64,000 nt of DNA, taken from NCBI RefSeq assembly GCF_012976305.1, contig NZ_JABDSR010000006.1, positions 97,541 to 161,540 of the forward strand, in the 5' to 3' direction. Under the pieces are notes generated by a model that was not told the origin of the DNA, searched no databases, and worked only from the letters and a program-made list of their open reading frames with translations. Position numbers and translations under genes: made by a program. Numbering within the stretch: position 1 is the stretch's first letter; each line of letters opens with the position of its first letter. Below, piece after piece: positions 16,306-25,510 of this stretch. This DNA is from Peptoniphilus faecalis (lineage in GTDB: Bacteria; Bacillota; Clostridia; Tissierellales; Peptoniphilaceae).

Positions 16306-17262
16306 TTAAGAATTGATTATTTTTTCAATTACGCTACCTTCCACATTGCCACCTGTGATGATTAAAACTAATTTGTCTCTTTCATCGTATTTTATTTTCC
16401 CTTCTAAAATTGCTCCAAGTCCAATAGCAGAAGACGGCTCAACAATTAATTTTTCTTTATTATACAACAAATCCAAAGCTTTTTTAATACTTTTATCTTC
16501 ACAAGTTACAACATCATCAACCAAATCTCTTACAATAGGAAAAACACTTTCTCCAGGTTTAACTGATAACAATCCATCGGCGAGAGTCTCGCCTCTATTA
16601 ACTTCAGTTGGCTTCCCTTCCTTTAAAGAATTTGTATATCTTGCTACATTTTCTGGCTCGACACCAATTACCTTTGCCCATCTAGTTACTCCCTTAGTGT
16701 ACATAGCTATTCCGGAAATAAGTCCGCCGCCTCCAATAGGCACGATCATCTTCAAGTGATCCATTTTATTTAAAATTTCAACAGCAATAGTACCTTGACC
16801 TTCAGCAACATCTAAATCATCAAAGGGATGAATAAAAGTCATTCCTTCCCTTTCAGAAATTTCCTTTGCAACAATAAATCTTTTTTCCACAGTTGAAATA
16901 ACAATTTCAGCACCAAGATCTCTTATCATCTGTCTCTTTATATCAGTAGAAGTATCTGGAAGAACAATTTTTGCAGGAATCCCTAGCATCTTTGCACAAG
17001 TCGCTATTGCCTTACCATGATTGCCACTAGAAGCAGTAACAACTCCCCTTTGTAACTCTTCATGCGAAAGTTTCCTAATTTTATTTAACGCACCTCTGAT
17101 TTTAAAAGAATTTGTTCTTTGCATATTTTCTAACTTTGCATAAACACTTGTGCCTAAAATTTCAGAAATATAATCAAGCCTTACAAGAGGTGTATCATAC
17201 ACATAATCTCTTATTCGCTCTCTCGCCTTAATAGTTTCTTTATATCCATTTCTGTAGTCCAT
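16306..17262 (-). CDS. Threonine (serine) ammonia-lyase, catabolic type
   Basis: 318 aa, fold-type II PLP enzyme. The PLP lysine lies in RTNSFKIRGALNK, the phosphate loop in the glycine-rich VPIGGGGLISGIA, and ASSGNHGKA holds substrate. The length and the lack of a C-terminal ACT/regulatory domain indicate a TdcB-like catabolic enzyme rather than biosynthetic IlvA. It deaminates Thr to 2-oxobutyrate (Ser to pyruvate). The ATG at 17262 is chosen because AAAGGAG precedes it; an ATG seven codons earlier overlaps that RBS region. First gene of a two-gene unit with the aminotransferase. Confidence 0.87.
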   Translation of the reverse strand: MDYRNGYKETIKARERIRDYVYDTPLVRLDYISEILGTSVYAKLENMQRTNSFKIRGALNKIRKLSHEELQRGVVTASSGNHGKAIATCAKMLGIPAKIVLPDTSTDIKRQMIRDLGAEIVISTVEKRFIVAKEISEREGMTFIHPFDDLDVAEGQGTIAVEILNKMDHLKMIVPIGGGGLISGIAMYTKGVTRWAKVIGVEPENVARYTNSLKEGKPTEVNRGETLADGLLSVKPGESVFPIVRDLVDDVVTCEDKSIKKALDLLYNKEKLIVEPSSAIGLGAILEGKIKYDERDKLVLIITGGNVEGSVIEKIINS

Positions 17263-17368
17263 TTTTTCTCCTTTGTAAAACACCTTAAATTCAATACTCT
17301 TTATTAAATTATAATATTCTACAGTAAATTTGTAAAATATAAGTGCCTTTATAAATTACATTAATAAA

Positions 17369-17388
17369 AAGGTCTCCAAGGAGACCTA
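17369..17388 (-). terminator. Terminator after the M20 peptidase operon
   Basis: AGGTCTCC/GGAGACCT arms with a 2-nt centre and T5 on the minus strand, 24 nt past the amidohydrolase stop codon. Confidence 0.8.
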
Positions 17389-17411
17389 AAGCTTTTTGAA
17401 AGAATAAAATA

Positions 17412-18590
17412 TTAATTCTCATTCAAGAAGTTTAATGCAATTACACACATAAGAGCAGCGCCTCTATATAATATATCTTCATTTAGATAGAATTTTTTGC
17501 TATGAAGAGGATAATTCTTTTCTCCTTCTTTTCCAATTCCTACCCAATAGAAAGCTCCTTTAATTTTTTGAAGATAAAAAGCAAAATCTTCTGCTGTCAT
17601 TGCTGGTTTATCAATTTCTAAAAGCGAATCTTCTCCAAATAAATCAACTACACTTTTCTTCACTAATTTCACAGAATTTTTTTCATTCATAACAGCTGGA
17701 TATCCAAACCCATAATTGTATTCACAATTTCCATGATTAACTTCAGCAATTGCTCTAGCAAGATTTCCCATATCTTTAAAAATTCTCGTTCTATCTTCCT
17801 TTGAAAAAGTTCTACAAGTACCATCTATCAAAGCTTCTTCAGCCATTACATTATATCTAGTTCCTGCAATAAATCTTCCAACAGTTAAAACTACGGAATT
17901 CATTGGATCAGTATTTCTTGAAATTAAAGTCTGCATAGCATTTATAAATTGGGAACCCATTACTATAGCATCGACACCTTCGTGAGGTTTTGCTGCGTGA
18001 GATGATGCTCCAATAAATTTTATTGTAAAGTGATCAGAATTTGCCATCATGGCTCCTTCTTTTATTGCAATTTTCCCAAAGGGCAGATCTGGCCAAACGT
18101 GAGATCCAAAAATAGCGTCGACATCATTTAATAAACCTGATTCTAAAATTTTTGGTGCACCACCAATTGGCGATAACTCTTCTGCCGGTTGAAATACAAG
18201 TTTCACCTTTCCCTTTATTTTATCTTTATTTTCATTTAACAATTTTGCAGCACCTAGAAGAAAAGTCATATGTGAATCATGACCACAAGAATGCATTACA
18301 TTTTTATTTTTGGATTTAAAGCTTATATCTCTTTCTTCTTCCATTTCAAGAGCATCCATATCGGCTCTTAATGCAACAACTTTACCAGGTTCAGAACCAG
18401 TAATTTCTGCGATAATGCCATGTCCCCCTACCTCACTAATATAGGGAATATTAAACTTGTCAAGATATTTCATAATTATCTTTGAAGTTTCTACTTCATT
18501 TTGTGAGGTTTCAGCATTCATATGAAGTTCTCTCCGAATATCCACTAAAAGTTTTTGATTTTCTTCTGACTTTTTTAAAATATTTTTCAT
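17412..18590 (-). CDS. M20-family amidohydrolase
   Basis: 392 aa from the ATG at 18590, which follows the stop codon of the upstream gene by 1 nt and has AAGGATGG upstream. Motifs of the amidohydrolase (hippurate/N-acyl-amino-acid hydrolase) branch: RADMDALEM, MHSCGHDSHMTFLLGAAK (metal Cys/His), VFQPAEE and SSHAAKPHEGVDA, with MTAEDFAFY near the C-terminus. Cytoplasmic deacylation of an N-acyl amino acid or indole conjugate is expected. Cotranscribed with another M20 enzyme and a GltS-type symporter, so the substrate probably enters by that symporter. Confidence 0.88.
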   Translation of the reverse strand: MKNILKKSEENQKLLVDIRRELHMNAETSQNEVETSKIIMKYLDKFNIPYISEVGGHGIIAEITGSEPGKVVALRADMDALEMEEERDISFKSKNKNVMHSCGHDSHMTFLLGAAKLLNENKDKIKGKVKLVFQPAEELSPIGGAPKILESGLLNDVDAIFGSHVWPDLPFGKIAIKEGAMMANSDHFTIKFIGASSHAAKPHEGVDAIVMGSQFINAMQTLISRNTDPMNSVVLTVGRFIAGTRYNVMAEEALIDGTCRTFSKEDRTRIFKDMGNLARAIAEVNHGNCEYNYGFGYPAVMNEKNSVKLVKKSVVDLFGEDSLLEIDKPAMTAEDFAFYLQKIKGAFYWVGIGKEGEKNYPLHSKKFYLNEDILYRGAALMCVIALNFLNEN

Positions 18591-18591
18591 C

Positions 18592-19992
18592 TTAATCCAT
18601 CCTTGGTTTAGATCCATCAAGTATTGGTGAAATAAATTTTTCTCCACGCACCTTTATAAATTCTTCTTTTGCTTTTTTAACAAGTTCAGGATTTTCAATG
18701 AAGCTAATAGCTGCCCTTGCCATTACATCAGCAGCCTTTAGCATTCCTTTCATTGCTATAGAAGATTTTCCTTGAGCTACTTCTTGCCATGAATGAGCAG
18801 CCGTTCCAATAGCAAAGCAAGCTGTAATTACTTGTGCTGTTGGCACTACATTAGAGCAATCTCCAACATCTGAAGAACCCATTACTATTTCGTTGGAATG
18901 TTTGTAATCTAAAATTTTGTCATATAATATATTTTCTTTTAGATAATTTAATTCAGCATTTTTGTCCTCAGCAAAGCCAATTGTATTTTCGCTTTCAATA
19001 TTCTCTTGAGGATAAGTTTCTCTAAACTTTCTTGCATAATTTATTTCTTCTTCTGTAAATTCAACTGGTCCTTCTTCCAAAAAAGCTTTATAAAGTTCTT
19101 CTTCGATTACAGGATTTGGAATTACATTGGAACAAGCTTTGTCAAAAATTATTTCTGGTTCAGTTTCAGTCATAAGACCTGCACCTTCAACAATTTTTTC
19201 AAATCTTTCGTAAAGTCTATTTACATGTTCGGTATTTTTTGACCTGATTAGGTATAATCCTTCTGCATAGGGTTGAACTACATTTGGGGACGCAGAACCT
19301 GGATCAACTATTGAATAGTGAATTCTCTCAAAACTTTGCATATGTTCTCTTAAAAATTGAACTCCAATATTTACAAGTTCAAGTCCATCAAGGGCAGATC
19401 TTCCAAGATGAGGTGATGCTGCCGCATGAGCTCCCTTACCTCTAAATCTAACATACACTTGTTTGTTAGCTTGTAGCGAACCAGTAAATATTGCATTCCC
19501 AGTGAAAGGATGCCATGTAATTGCAATGTCAAGAGCATCGAAACAACCAGCCTTTGCCATAAATGCTTTTCCACTTCCACCTTCTTCAGCTGGACAACCA
19601 AAGTAAATTACTTTTGCCTTAAAATTGTTTTCTTCTATATAATCTTTAATTTTTAAGGAAGCACCAATAGATGCCGTTCCCAAAAGATGATGACCACAGC
19701 CGTGACCACATTCTCCCTTTACTTTTTCTTTTCTCTCAGCCAAGTCTTCAACTTGAGAAAGACCAGATAATGCGTCAAATTCTCCCAAAAGTCCAATGCT
19801 TATTCCGCCTTCATCGCCAAATTCTGCACTAAAAGCAGTTGGCAAATCAGCCAAATTTTCTTTTATTTTAAATCCATGTTTTTTTAAAATTTCTTTTTGA
19901 GCTTCAACAGATCTATATTCTTTCCACTTAATTTCCGCAAATTCCCAAATGTTTTTAGCGAGTTTAATAAGCTCGTCGTTATATTTATCCAT
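18592..19992 (-). CDS. M20 amidohydrolase, AbgB-like
   Basis: 466 aa, longer than the neighbouring M20 enzyme. N-terminus DELIKLAKNIWEFAEIKWKEYRS and the motifs GLLGEFDAL, GECGHGCGHHLLGT and MGSSDVGDCSNVVP match AbgB (p-aminobenzoyl-glutamate hydrolase subunit B) and related aminoacyl-aminobenzoate hydrolases. AbgB normally works with AbgA; the next gene is also an M20 enzyme and might play that part. A Na+/glutamate-type symporter precedes it by 34 nt, so uptake followed by hydrolysis of a glutamate conjugate is a reasonable guess. Confidence 0.85.
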   Translation of the reverse strand: MDKYNDELIKLAKNIWEFAEIKWKEYRSVEAQKEILKKHGFKIKENLADLPTAFSAEFGDEGGISIGLLGEFDALSGLSQVEDLAERKEKVKGECGHGCGHHLLGTASIGASLKIKDYIEENNFKAKVIYFGCPAEEGGSGKAFMAKAGCFDALDIAITWHPFTGNAIFTGSLQANKQVYVRFRGKGAHAAASPHLGRSALDGLELVNIGVQFLREHMQSFERIHYSIVDPGSASPNVVQPYAEGLYLIRSKNTEHVNRLYERFEKIVEGAGLMTETEPEIIFDKACSNVIPNPVIEEELYKAFLEEGPVEFTEEEINYARKFRETYPQENIESENTIGFAEDKNAELNYLKENILYDKILDYKHSNEIVMGSSDVGDCSNVVPTAQVITACFAIGTAAHSWQEVAQGKSSIAMKGMLKAADVMARAAISFIENPELVKKAKEEFIKVRGEKFISPILDGSKPRMD

Positions 19993-20026
19993 ATCATTCT
20001 CCTTAAAATTTTACTAGTCCAATTCA

Positions 20027-21397
20027 TCAATCCTTTAAAAGTAATTTTGATGAAATCATTGTTGCTATTATTCCAACAACTGTTAGACCAGAAGTTAATA
20101 TAAATGCAGTTCCTGGTCCTTTAGTTAATATTATATTTAATACTAATGGCATTAAAGCAAATGTAACAGCTGAAATTATTGAGAAGGAAATTGAATAATT
20201 TCCAAGTGCAGTACTTTCAGAATCAGGGTCACAAATCTTTAATAGCAATAATCCTGTTAAAAATACACCAGTACTCATTCCAAGAGTTGCTATCATATGC
20301 TCAAACCAATCAACTTTTAAATATCTCTTACATAATATCATGAGGATGCCTACAGTTCCAATATATCCTAAGATTACCATTACCATTATTGGAACAAAAT
20401 ATGTGAAAACCGTCTTAAGTGGAAGTGAAGCTACAGCTCCAATAACTGCAAATTCAGTAAGAGATCCTGTAATTTTACCCTTGACATTGCTATCGATTAA
20501 AAAGTCCAGATTTAATTTTTTAATAATTGCCCAAATAATAAACATTACTAAAATTCCATATGCCCAAACTGAAATAGATTTAAGCCCAGGAATATTATAT
20601 TTTTTAGATACAGCTAATATTCCATAAGCAATTAGACAACCTAAAAAAATTACTGCAGCGTGAAAAGTTACTGTATCCATAGATGCAGATTTTGTCGTTT
20701 CTCTACCAATAGAACCTTGTTTTGTTACATCTCTTTCATAACCTATTTTAACATCCTTTGGAATATCTCCAGGCTCTTTTAATATTGCAGTTTCTCCCTT
20801 TCTAGCTGCCCAGTTAATTAAAACCATACCTATTAAGATCCCACCAACAAGACCAAAAGTTGCCATAGTTACTGCAACTCCTTGAGCAGTTTCCCAATAA
20901 GGAATATTTAGTTCGTTAAGCATATTGCCAAGAATACCCGCAGTTCCGTGACCACCAGTATAACCTATGCAAAGTTCCCAACCAAATGTGTCGTATAAAT
21001 CTTGACCCATTGATCTAAATAATTTATTAGTCCCGAATCCAATTGCATTTTGAAGATAATAAGTAGCAAACATTATAAAAAATAATGGTATTGCCGGCTT
21101 AAATTTCTTCGCCGCATTCTTTCCACCAAGATCTAAACCAAGTGGTGTCGCTGTAACAACTGGCACAATTAAAATGCCCGGAATAAGTGACCAAATCTTA
21201 ATCCATTCTTCTGGTATTGGGAGTATTCCAAAACCTATAGGTCCAAGTAATAAAAGTATAAAACCACCAATTACACTTGCTGGTATAAATGTTTCTTGAA
21301 AAGCTTTAACCTTTGCTCTCAAAAAGAATCCTATTAATAAAAATAGTGATAGAAAGCATATGCTTTGAAATAGTGTTGTAAACATAGCACCTGTCAT
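20027..21397 (-). CDS. GltS-like sodium/glutamate symporter
   Basis: 456 aa, about twelve helices. The GltS fold is recognisable: N-terminal pore-loop region FIPASVIGGFILLLLGP, the GGHGTAGILGNML segment of the first half and NLDFLIDSN...GSLTEFAVIGAVASLPL of the second half. Members import glutamate with Na+. RBS AAAGGAGGAAAA is 8 nt before the ATG. First gene of the operon symporter-AbgB-like-M20; the substrate may be glutamate or a glutamyl conjugate. Confidence 0.82.
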   Translation of the reverse strand: MTGAMFTTLFQSICFLSLFLLIGFFLRAKVKAFQETFIPASVIGGFILLLLGPIGFGILPIPEEWIKIWSLIPGILIVPVVTATPLGLDLGGKNAAKKFKPAIPLFFIMFATYYLQNAIGFGTNKLFRSMGQDLYDTFGWELCIGYTGGHGTAGILGNMLNELNIPYWETAQGVAVTMATFGLVGGILIGMVLINWAARKGETAILKEPGDIPKDVKIGYERDVTKQGSIGRETTKSASMDTVTFHAAVIFLGCLIAYGILAVSKKYNIPGLKSISVWAYGILVMFIIWAIIKKLNLDFLIDSNVKGKITGSLTEFAVIGAVASLPLKTVFTYFVPIMVMVILGYIGTVGILMILCKRYLKVDWFEHMIATLGMSTGVFLTGLLLLKICDPDSESTALGNYSISFSIISAVTFALMPLVLNIILTKGPGTAFILTSGLTVVGIIATMISSKLLLKD

Positions 21398-21657
21398 AAT
21401 AAATTTTCCTCCTTTTAATTTTTAATAAATATTTAAGTCTAGCTCCCTTGAATTTTCCATCGTTTAACTGCTGCCATTATTTCTACAAGTGCAAAGCTCG
21501 AGATAAAGTATTTAACAATATTATATTTAACTTAAAGCTAATTTTAAACAAATAACATTTATTAGCATACTTACAATAATTGTCAAAAAAGTTTGCCCTT
21601 TTTCTTGCTTTTAGCATGTTTGTATGTATTCTTTTTAGTGCAAATACCTTAAAAAAT

Positions 21658-21735
21658 TCAAGCTATAATTGCAATATTAATGACAAATATTATTGCTCCA
21701 ATAACGCTTAATATTATAATTTCAAAAGCCTTCAT
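21658..21735 (-). CDS. Possible single-helix peptide
   Basis: 25 codons, MKAFEIIILSVIGAIIFV..., one transmembrane span. The size and make-up recall the small accessory subunits of Na+ symporters, and it is transcribed toward the GltS gene. No convincing RBS; could be chance in AT-rich DNA. Confidence 0.25.
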   Translation of the reverse strand: MKAFEIIILSVIGAIIFVINIAIIA

Positions 21736-21933
21736 ACTCTAATAAATTAAGCCCCTTAACTATACGTTAGCTGGCTTTAAATTTATAATGAAACTAGCTT
21801 GTTACTTAAAGTCTAGAGCTATATACTATAATTATCTATACAGTATTGTAATAAAATAAATTATAGCAGCAAATAATTAATTAAAAAAATAACACAAGAT
21901 CTCATTAGTAAATTGGCCTATTTTGTAAAATAT

Positions 21934-22057
21934 TTAGCTCCTTAGTTCTATTATTTTTCTCTTATAAAAAGATACACCTACAAAAAATAATAGCAAAACA
22001 CCTATCGATAGATAAAATAATTTAATTTAAAATACCTAATAAATCTATAAAATCATC
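21934..22057 (-). pseudogene. Remnant of a small membrane protein
   Basis: A good RBS (AAAAAGGAG) precedes an ATG at once followed by stops, but the other frames read DFIDLLGILN and then FYLSIGVLLLFFVGVSFYKRK, which together look like one 40-aa single-span protein broken by one or two frameshifts. Inference only. Confidence 0.3.
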
Positions 22058-22222
22058 TCCTTTTTAATATTTATTTCTTATAAAAATTTTCCAAAAAATC
22101 TTTACTAGATGACAATATTATATCGGAGTTTCACTAAAATTAAAACAATATTTTAGTAAAATAGATTGTTAATTTATTTAAGTTGTACTTTTTTGTTTTT
22201 CCGTGATTGTGCTATAATAAAA

Positions 22223-22242
22223 ATCTCGACACAAGTCGAGAT
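22223..22242 (-). terminator. Terminator after the PhaE-like gene
   Basis: ATCTCGAC/GTCGAGAT arms with a 4-nt loop, followed by TTTTTATTAT on the minus strand. Confidence 0.8.
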
Positions 22243-22286
22243 CACTAAATATCTATTTTTAATAATTATTGTTGGTTTTTTAAGCT

Positions 22287-23411
22287 TTATTCGCTCTTTA
22301 GTCTTTCTATTTCTTTATTTAAACTGTCAATTTTATTGGACATTTTTGTTATTTGTTCTTTTAAATCCTTTACATCTTCTTTGCTTGATGGTTCTACAAA
22401 ATTCATATAATCCATATTTATTTTAAATAGTTCTTCTCGAAGTTCTTTTGTGTCTTCCTCTGCTTTTTTATAAATTTCTTTAAATTTGTCTACATCAAAT
22501 AATTTTTTGTATTGTTCCTTAGTTTTTTCTTCAAAAAAGTCATAAACTTCTTGTGGATCTTTCTTTAGTGCCAATTCTTCTAGATCACTTCTATATTTTT
22601 CAAAAGTAAATTCAGAAATTTTTGCGATTTCAGTATAAATATCCTTGTAATAATTAATATAAACTTCGAAATACTTCATAGATTTTTCTATGAAAGCTTT
22701 TTGAAATTTTATAACGCCTGAAGTGCTTGCAAAATAATTATTGTCGCCAAATAATTTTTCATACTCTTCCAAATTTTTCAACATTTGATTAGAAAATTTT
22801 TCCATGTTTTTGAAATAATCAATTTTACCAAAGAAGCCTTCTATCATAAAAGGCATGTTTCCAAATTTAGGAATCATAAAGTTAAAGTTGCCAAAAACCT
22901 TTTGGTTAAAGTTCATAATTTCCTTTGCTCTTTCCCTCATAGACTCTGGCATAAAAATATTCATATAATTTTCTTGATACTTATTGTAACTATTAAATAG
23001 TTCTTTGGCAGCGCTACTATAATCTTCCATAAATTTTCCATTTGCACTTAACATTGGAAAATAATTTTTAAAGTTATTCATAAAATCGATATAAACTTTT
23101 TTTGGATCCTTTAAATTGTCGGCAAAAAATTTTTGAAAATTCATAAAGTTTTCGAAATATGGATTGACTTCAAAAAGTCCCTTCATGCTTTCACTAAAAT
23201 TATCTTTAAAAGGATTAAACTTTGTTACTTCATCCATGTATTTTTTAGGGATATCATAAATATTATCTACCATTTTTTCATTTATTCTTGCCATTTCTCT
23301 AAAGTAATCTTCAAGGCTTAATTTTTCCTTATCATTTTTTTCCTTTCCCTGATTAAAAGATTTTAATAAATTAATCTGAGCATCATATATATCTTTATAC
23401 AAATCAAACAT
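22287..23411 (-). CDS. PhaE-like (class III PHA synthase subunit) or phasin-like protein
   Basis: 374 aa, highly charged and helical, rich in F, N, K and Y, no signal peptide or membrane span. Spaced aromatic motifs (FENFMNFQKFFADNL, MIPKFGNMPFM) and a long C-terminal coiled coil (DLKEQITKMSNKIDSLNKEIERLK) resemble PhaE, the non-catalytic subunit of class III polyhydroxyalkanoate synthase, and granule-associated phasins. No PhaC gene is in the window. RBS AGGAGGTG precedes the ATG and a terminator follows, so it is monocistronic. The family call is by general resemblance and moderate; a surface- or granule-coating helical protein is the alternative. Confidence 0.5.
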   Translation of the reverse strand: MFDLYKDIYDAQINLLKSFNQGKEKNDKEKLSLEDYFREMARINEKMVDNIYDIPKKYMDEVTKFNPFKDNFSESMKGLFEVNPYFENFMNFQKFFADNLKDPKKVYIDFMNNFKNYFPMLSANGKFMEDYSSAAKELFNSYNKYQENYMNIFMPESMRERAKEIMNFNQKVFGNFNFMIPKFGNMPFMIEGFFGKIDYFKNMEKFSNQMLKNLEEYEKLFGDNNYFASTSGVIKFQKAFIEKSMKYFEVYINYYKDIYTEIAKISEFTFEKYRSDLEELALKKDPQEVYDFFEEKTKEQYKKLFDVDKFKEIYKKAEEDTKELREELFKINMDYMNFVEPSSKEDVKDLKEQITKMSNKIDSLNKEIERLKSE

Positions 23412-23454
23412 ATTAGCACCTCCTTTAATATATTAAATAGTTACCCAAAAAAAG

Positions 23455-23477
23455 ACTTTCTAAACTCTAGAAAGTCC
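23455..23477 (-). terminator. Terminator after pyrD
   Basis: GACTTTCTA/TAGAAAGTC hairpin followed by T7 on the minus strand, directly past the pyrD stop codon. Confidence 0.85.
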
Positions 23478-23480
23478 CTT

Positions 23481-24386
23481 TTAAACTAATTTTTTAATGT
23501 AGTCCCTTATATTTTTATTTTTCTCTTCTAAATATTTTTCAAGATCACTTATTATTTCTGCACCTGCATTTGGATTCATAAAATTATAAGTTCCAATTTC
23601 AACTGCTGTTGCTCCCGCCATTAAAAATTCAAGTACGTCTTTATAATTTGTGATTCCACCCATGCCAATTATTGGAATATCTACTGCTCTTGCTATTTGG
23701 TGAACCATTCTCAGTGCAATTGGTTTTACTGCTGCACCCGAAAGCCCTGCATAAGTGTTTTTAAATACAATTTCTTCTCTATCAAAGTCGATTGCCATGC
23801 CAAGAATTGTATTTATAAGTGAAAGTCCCGTTGCACCTTCCGCTTCCACAGACTTTGCAATTCCCACAATATCGCCTGCATTTGGAGACAGTTTTACAAA
23901 AACTTTTTTATTTGTTACTTTCATGACTTCTCTTACAACTTTTGCTGCTGAATCTTTATCCATTCCAAAAGCCATTCCGCCTTCTTTTACATTTGGACAA
24001 GAAATATTAAGTTCAATTGCTGCAAATTCATAGTTATTTAAGATCTTTGTAGATTCAATATATTCTTCAATGGTATTTCCACCTAGATTTACAAAAATTT
24101 CTGTCCCAAGTTTTTGCATTGAATGAATTTTTTCTTTTACAAATTCTTCAACTCCAGGATTTTCAAGTCCAATGGAATTTAATATTCCTGAAGGTGTCTC
24201 CCAAATTCTTATGCCTTCATTTCCCCTTTTTGGATGCCTAGTAATGCCCTTTGATGAAATTGCTCCGAGAATTTTTGGTTCATAAAAATTTTTGAATTCT
24301 TCGCCGTATCCATAGGTTCCACTTGCCATGATTATTGGATTTTTTAATTTTATACCTGCTAAATTTATTTCCATTCTAGAAGTCAA
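23481..24386 (-). CDS. pyrD: Dihydroorotate dehydrogenase B, catalytic subunit
   Basis: 301 aa flavoprotein oxidising dihydroorotate to orotate. The class 1B pattern is clear: LKNPIIMASGTYGYGEEF, NIEL-type segment IELNISCPNVKEGG (Cys at the active-site base position), FVKLSPNAGD (FMN Lys) and GMGGITNYKDVLEFLMAGA. Works with PyrK, encoded immediately upstream, as the NAD+-dependent heterotetramer. The TTG at 24386 is used because GGGGAG lies 8 nt before it; an ATG four codons later lacks a spaced RBS. Last gene of pyrBIKD. Confidence 0.94.
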   Translation of the reverse strand: MTSRMEINLAGIKLKNPIIMASGTYGYGEEFKNFYEPKILGAISSKGITRHPKRGNEGIRIWETPSGILNSIGLENPGVEEFVKEKIHSMQKLGTEIFVNLGGNTIEEYIESTKILNNYEFAAIELNISCPNVKEGGMAFGMDKDSAAKVVREVMKVTNKKVFVKLSPNAGDIVGIAKSVEAEGATGLSLINTILGMAIDFDREEIVFKNTYAGLSGAAVKPIALRMVHQIARAVDIPIIGMGGITNYKDVLEFLMAGATAVEIGTYNFMNPNAGAEIISDLEKYLEEKNKNIRDYIKKLV

Positions 24387-25077
24387 TTAAATCACTCCCC
24401 TCAAAAATAGGCCCTTCTTTACATGCTCTCTTTCTTCCCTCTTTTGTGTCACAGCTACAAGAAAGACATGCACCAACGCCACATCCCATTCTTTTTTCAA
24501 GAGAAACATAAGCCTTAATGTGGCGAGCTTTTGCAAGCTCTACAACTTTTTTCATCATAATTTCTGGTCCACAAGCGTAAATTAATTTATGGCTTTCGAA
24601 ATTAATAATATCAGTTATAAAGCTTCCCTTTTTCACTTTTATGTCGCAATTTACATCTTCAAAGCACTTTTCAAGTTCAAGTTCTTCTCTCTCTCCAATA
24701 TATAATGTGATTTTTGACTTTGGTTTTAATTTTTGAATTTCTTTAATTAAATAATGAAAAGGAGCAACTCCAACGCCACCTCCAACTAAGGCAACTTCAT
24801 CGACATTTGTGTAAAAAATGTTCCCAAAGGGGCCGTAGAGTTTTATATCGTCTCCAACTTTTAGTTTTTCAAGAATTTCTGTGCCAATTCCCTTCTTTTC
24901 TATTAAAAAATCTACTCCATCTGTAAAATCGTAGATAGAAATTGGTCTGGAAAGTGTTGGGTAATTATCCCAAGCTCTTATCATAAAAAATTGTCCTGGA
25001 TAAACTTTAATATCTAAATCTGTTCTAAGTATAAAATAATCTTTGCATATACTTCTATTTTCTAAAATCTTTGCCAT
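24376..25077 (-). CDS. pyrK: Dihydroorotate dehydrogenase B, electron-transfer subunit
   Basis: 233 aa. FAD-binding ferredoxin-reductase fold with RPISIYD (flavin), the pyridine-nucleotide loop LVGGGVGVAPFHYLI, CGPEIMM, and a C-terminal 2Fe-2S cluster site CGVGACLSCSC plus a later Cys in RKRACKEGP. Passes electrons from PyrD's FMN to NAD+. Start ATG at 25077 has GGAG at 6 nt, preferred over an ATG four codons earlier. Overlaps pyrD by 11 nt. Confidence 0.93.
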   Translation of the reverse strand: MAKILENRSICKDYFILRTDLDIKVYPGQFFMIRAWDNYPTLSRPISIYDFTDGVDFLIEKKGIGTEILEKLKVGDDIKLYGPFGNIFYTNVDEVALVGGGVGVAPFHYLIKEIQKLKPKSKITLYIGEREELELEKCFEDVNCDIKVKKGSFITDIINFESHKLIYACGPEIMMKKVVELAKARHIKAYVSLEKRMGCGVGACLSCSCDTKEGRKRACKEGPIFEGSDLIDF

Positions 25078-25078
25078 T

Positions 25079-25510
25079 TTACTCTCCATAAATGGTTACT
25101 GTATCACAATATTCGCACTTGTATTCCTTTTTATCTCTATTGTATAGATAAAATTTATGTCCTGCCAATTCTCTTTCGCTATTTGAAATACATCTTGGGT
25201 TTTTGCATTTCAAAACACCTTCCACAACTTTAGGCATTTCCATGCGAAATTTTTTTACTCTTTCGCCATCTTCTATGAAGTTCACAGTAGTGTGAGGTGC
25301 AATGAGTCCCAATACTGTGAAGTCTAAATTGTAATCTGTTTCTATTTTTATTAAATCTTTTTTGCCCATGGAAGTTGAAAAGATATTTTGCATCAGAACA
25401 ACTGCATCAGTAACTTTTTCTAGCTCCAAAGCTTTGTAAAGTACGTGAGCACGTCCTGCTTCAATGTGATCTAGGACAATGCCCTTTTTTATTTTTGAAA
25501 CATTTATCAT
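25079..25510 (-). CDS. pyrI: Aspartate carbamoyltransferase regulatory subunit
   Basis: 143 aa. N-terminal allosteric domain ([15 protein letters not shown]) and C-terminal zinc domain with four cysteines (CKNPRCIS... and YKCEYCDTV). Binds CTP/ATP and modulates PyrB. PyrI is usual in enterics, archaea and some clostridia, so its presence indicates an allosterically controlled ATCase here. Overlaps pyrB by 4 nt and precedes pyrK by 1 nt. Confidence 0.95.
   Translation of the reverse strand: MINVSKIKKGIVLDHIEAGRAHVLYKALELEKVTDAVVLMQNIFSTSMGKKDLIKIETDYNLDFTVLGLIAPHTTVNFIEDGERVKKFRMEMPKVVEGVLKCKNPRCISNSERELAGHKFYLYNRDKKEYKCEYCDTVTIYGE

Larger units (their letters stand above)
21420..22222. other. 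AT-rich gap with decayed small ORFs
   Basis: About 800 nt upstream of the GltS gene without an intact gene. It holds a 25-codon minus-strand hydrophobic ORF (21658-21735) and a longer broken one (21934-22057), with stops and frame shifts elsewhere. No RNA gene or repeat recognised. Confidence 0.5.
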
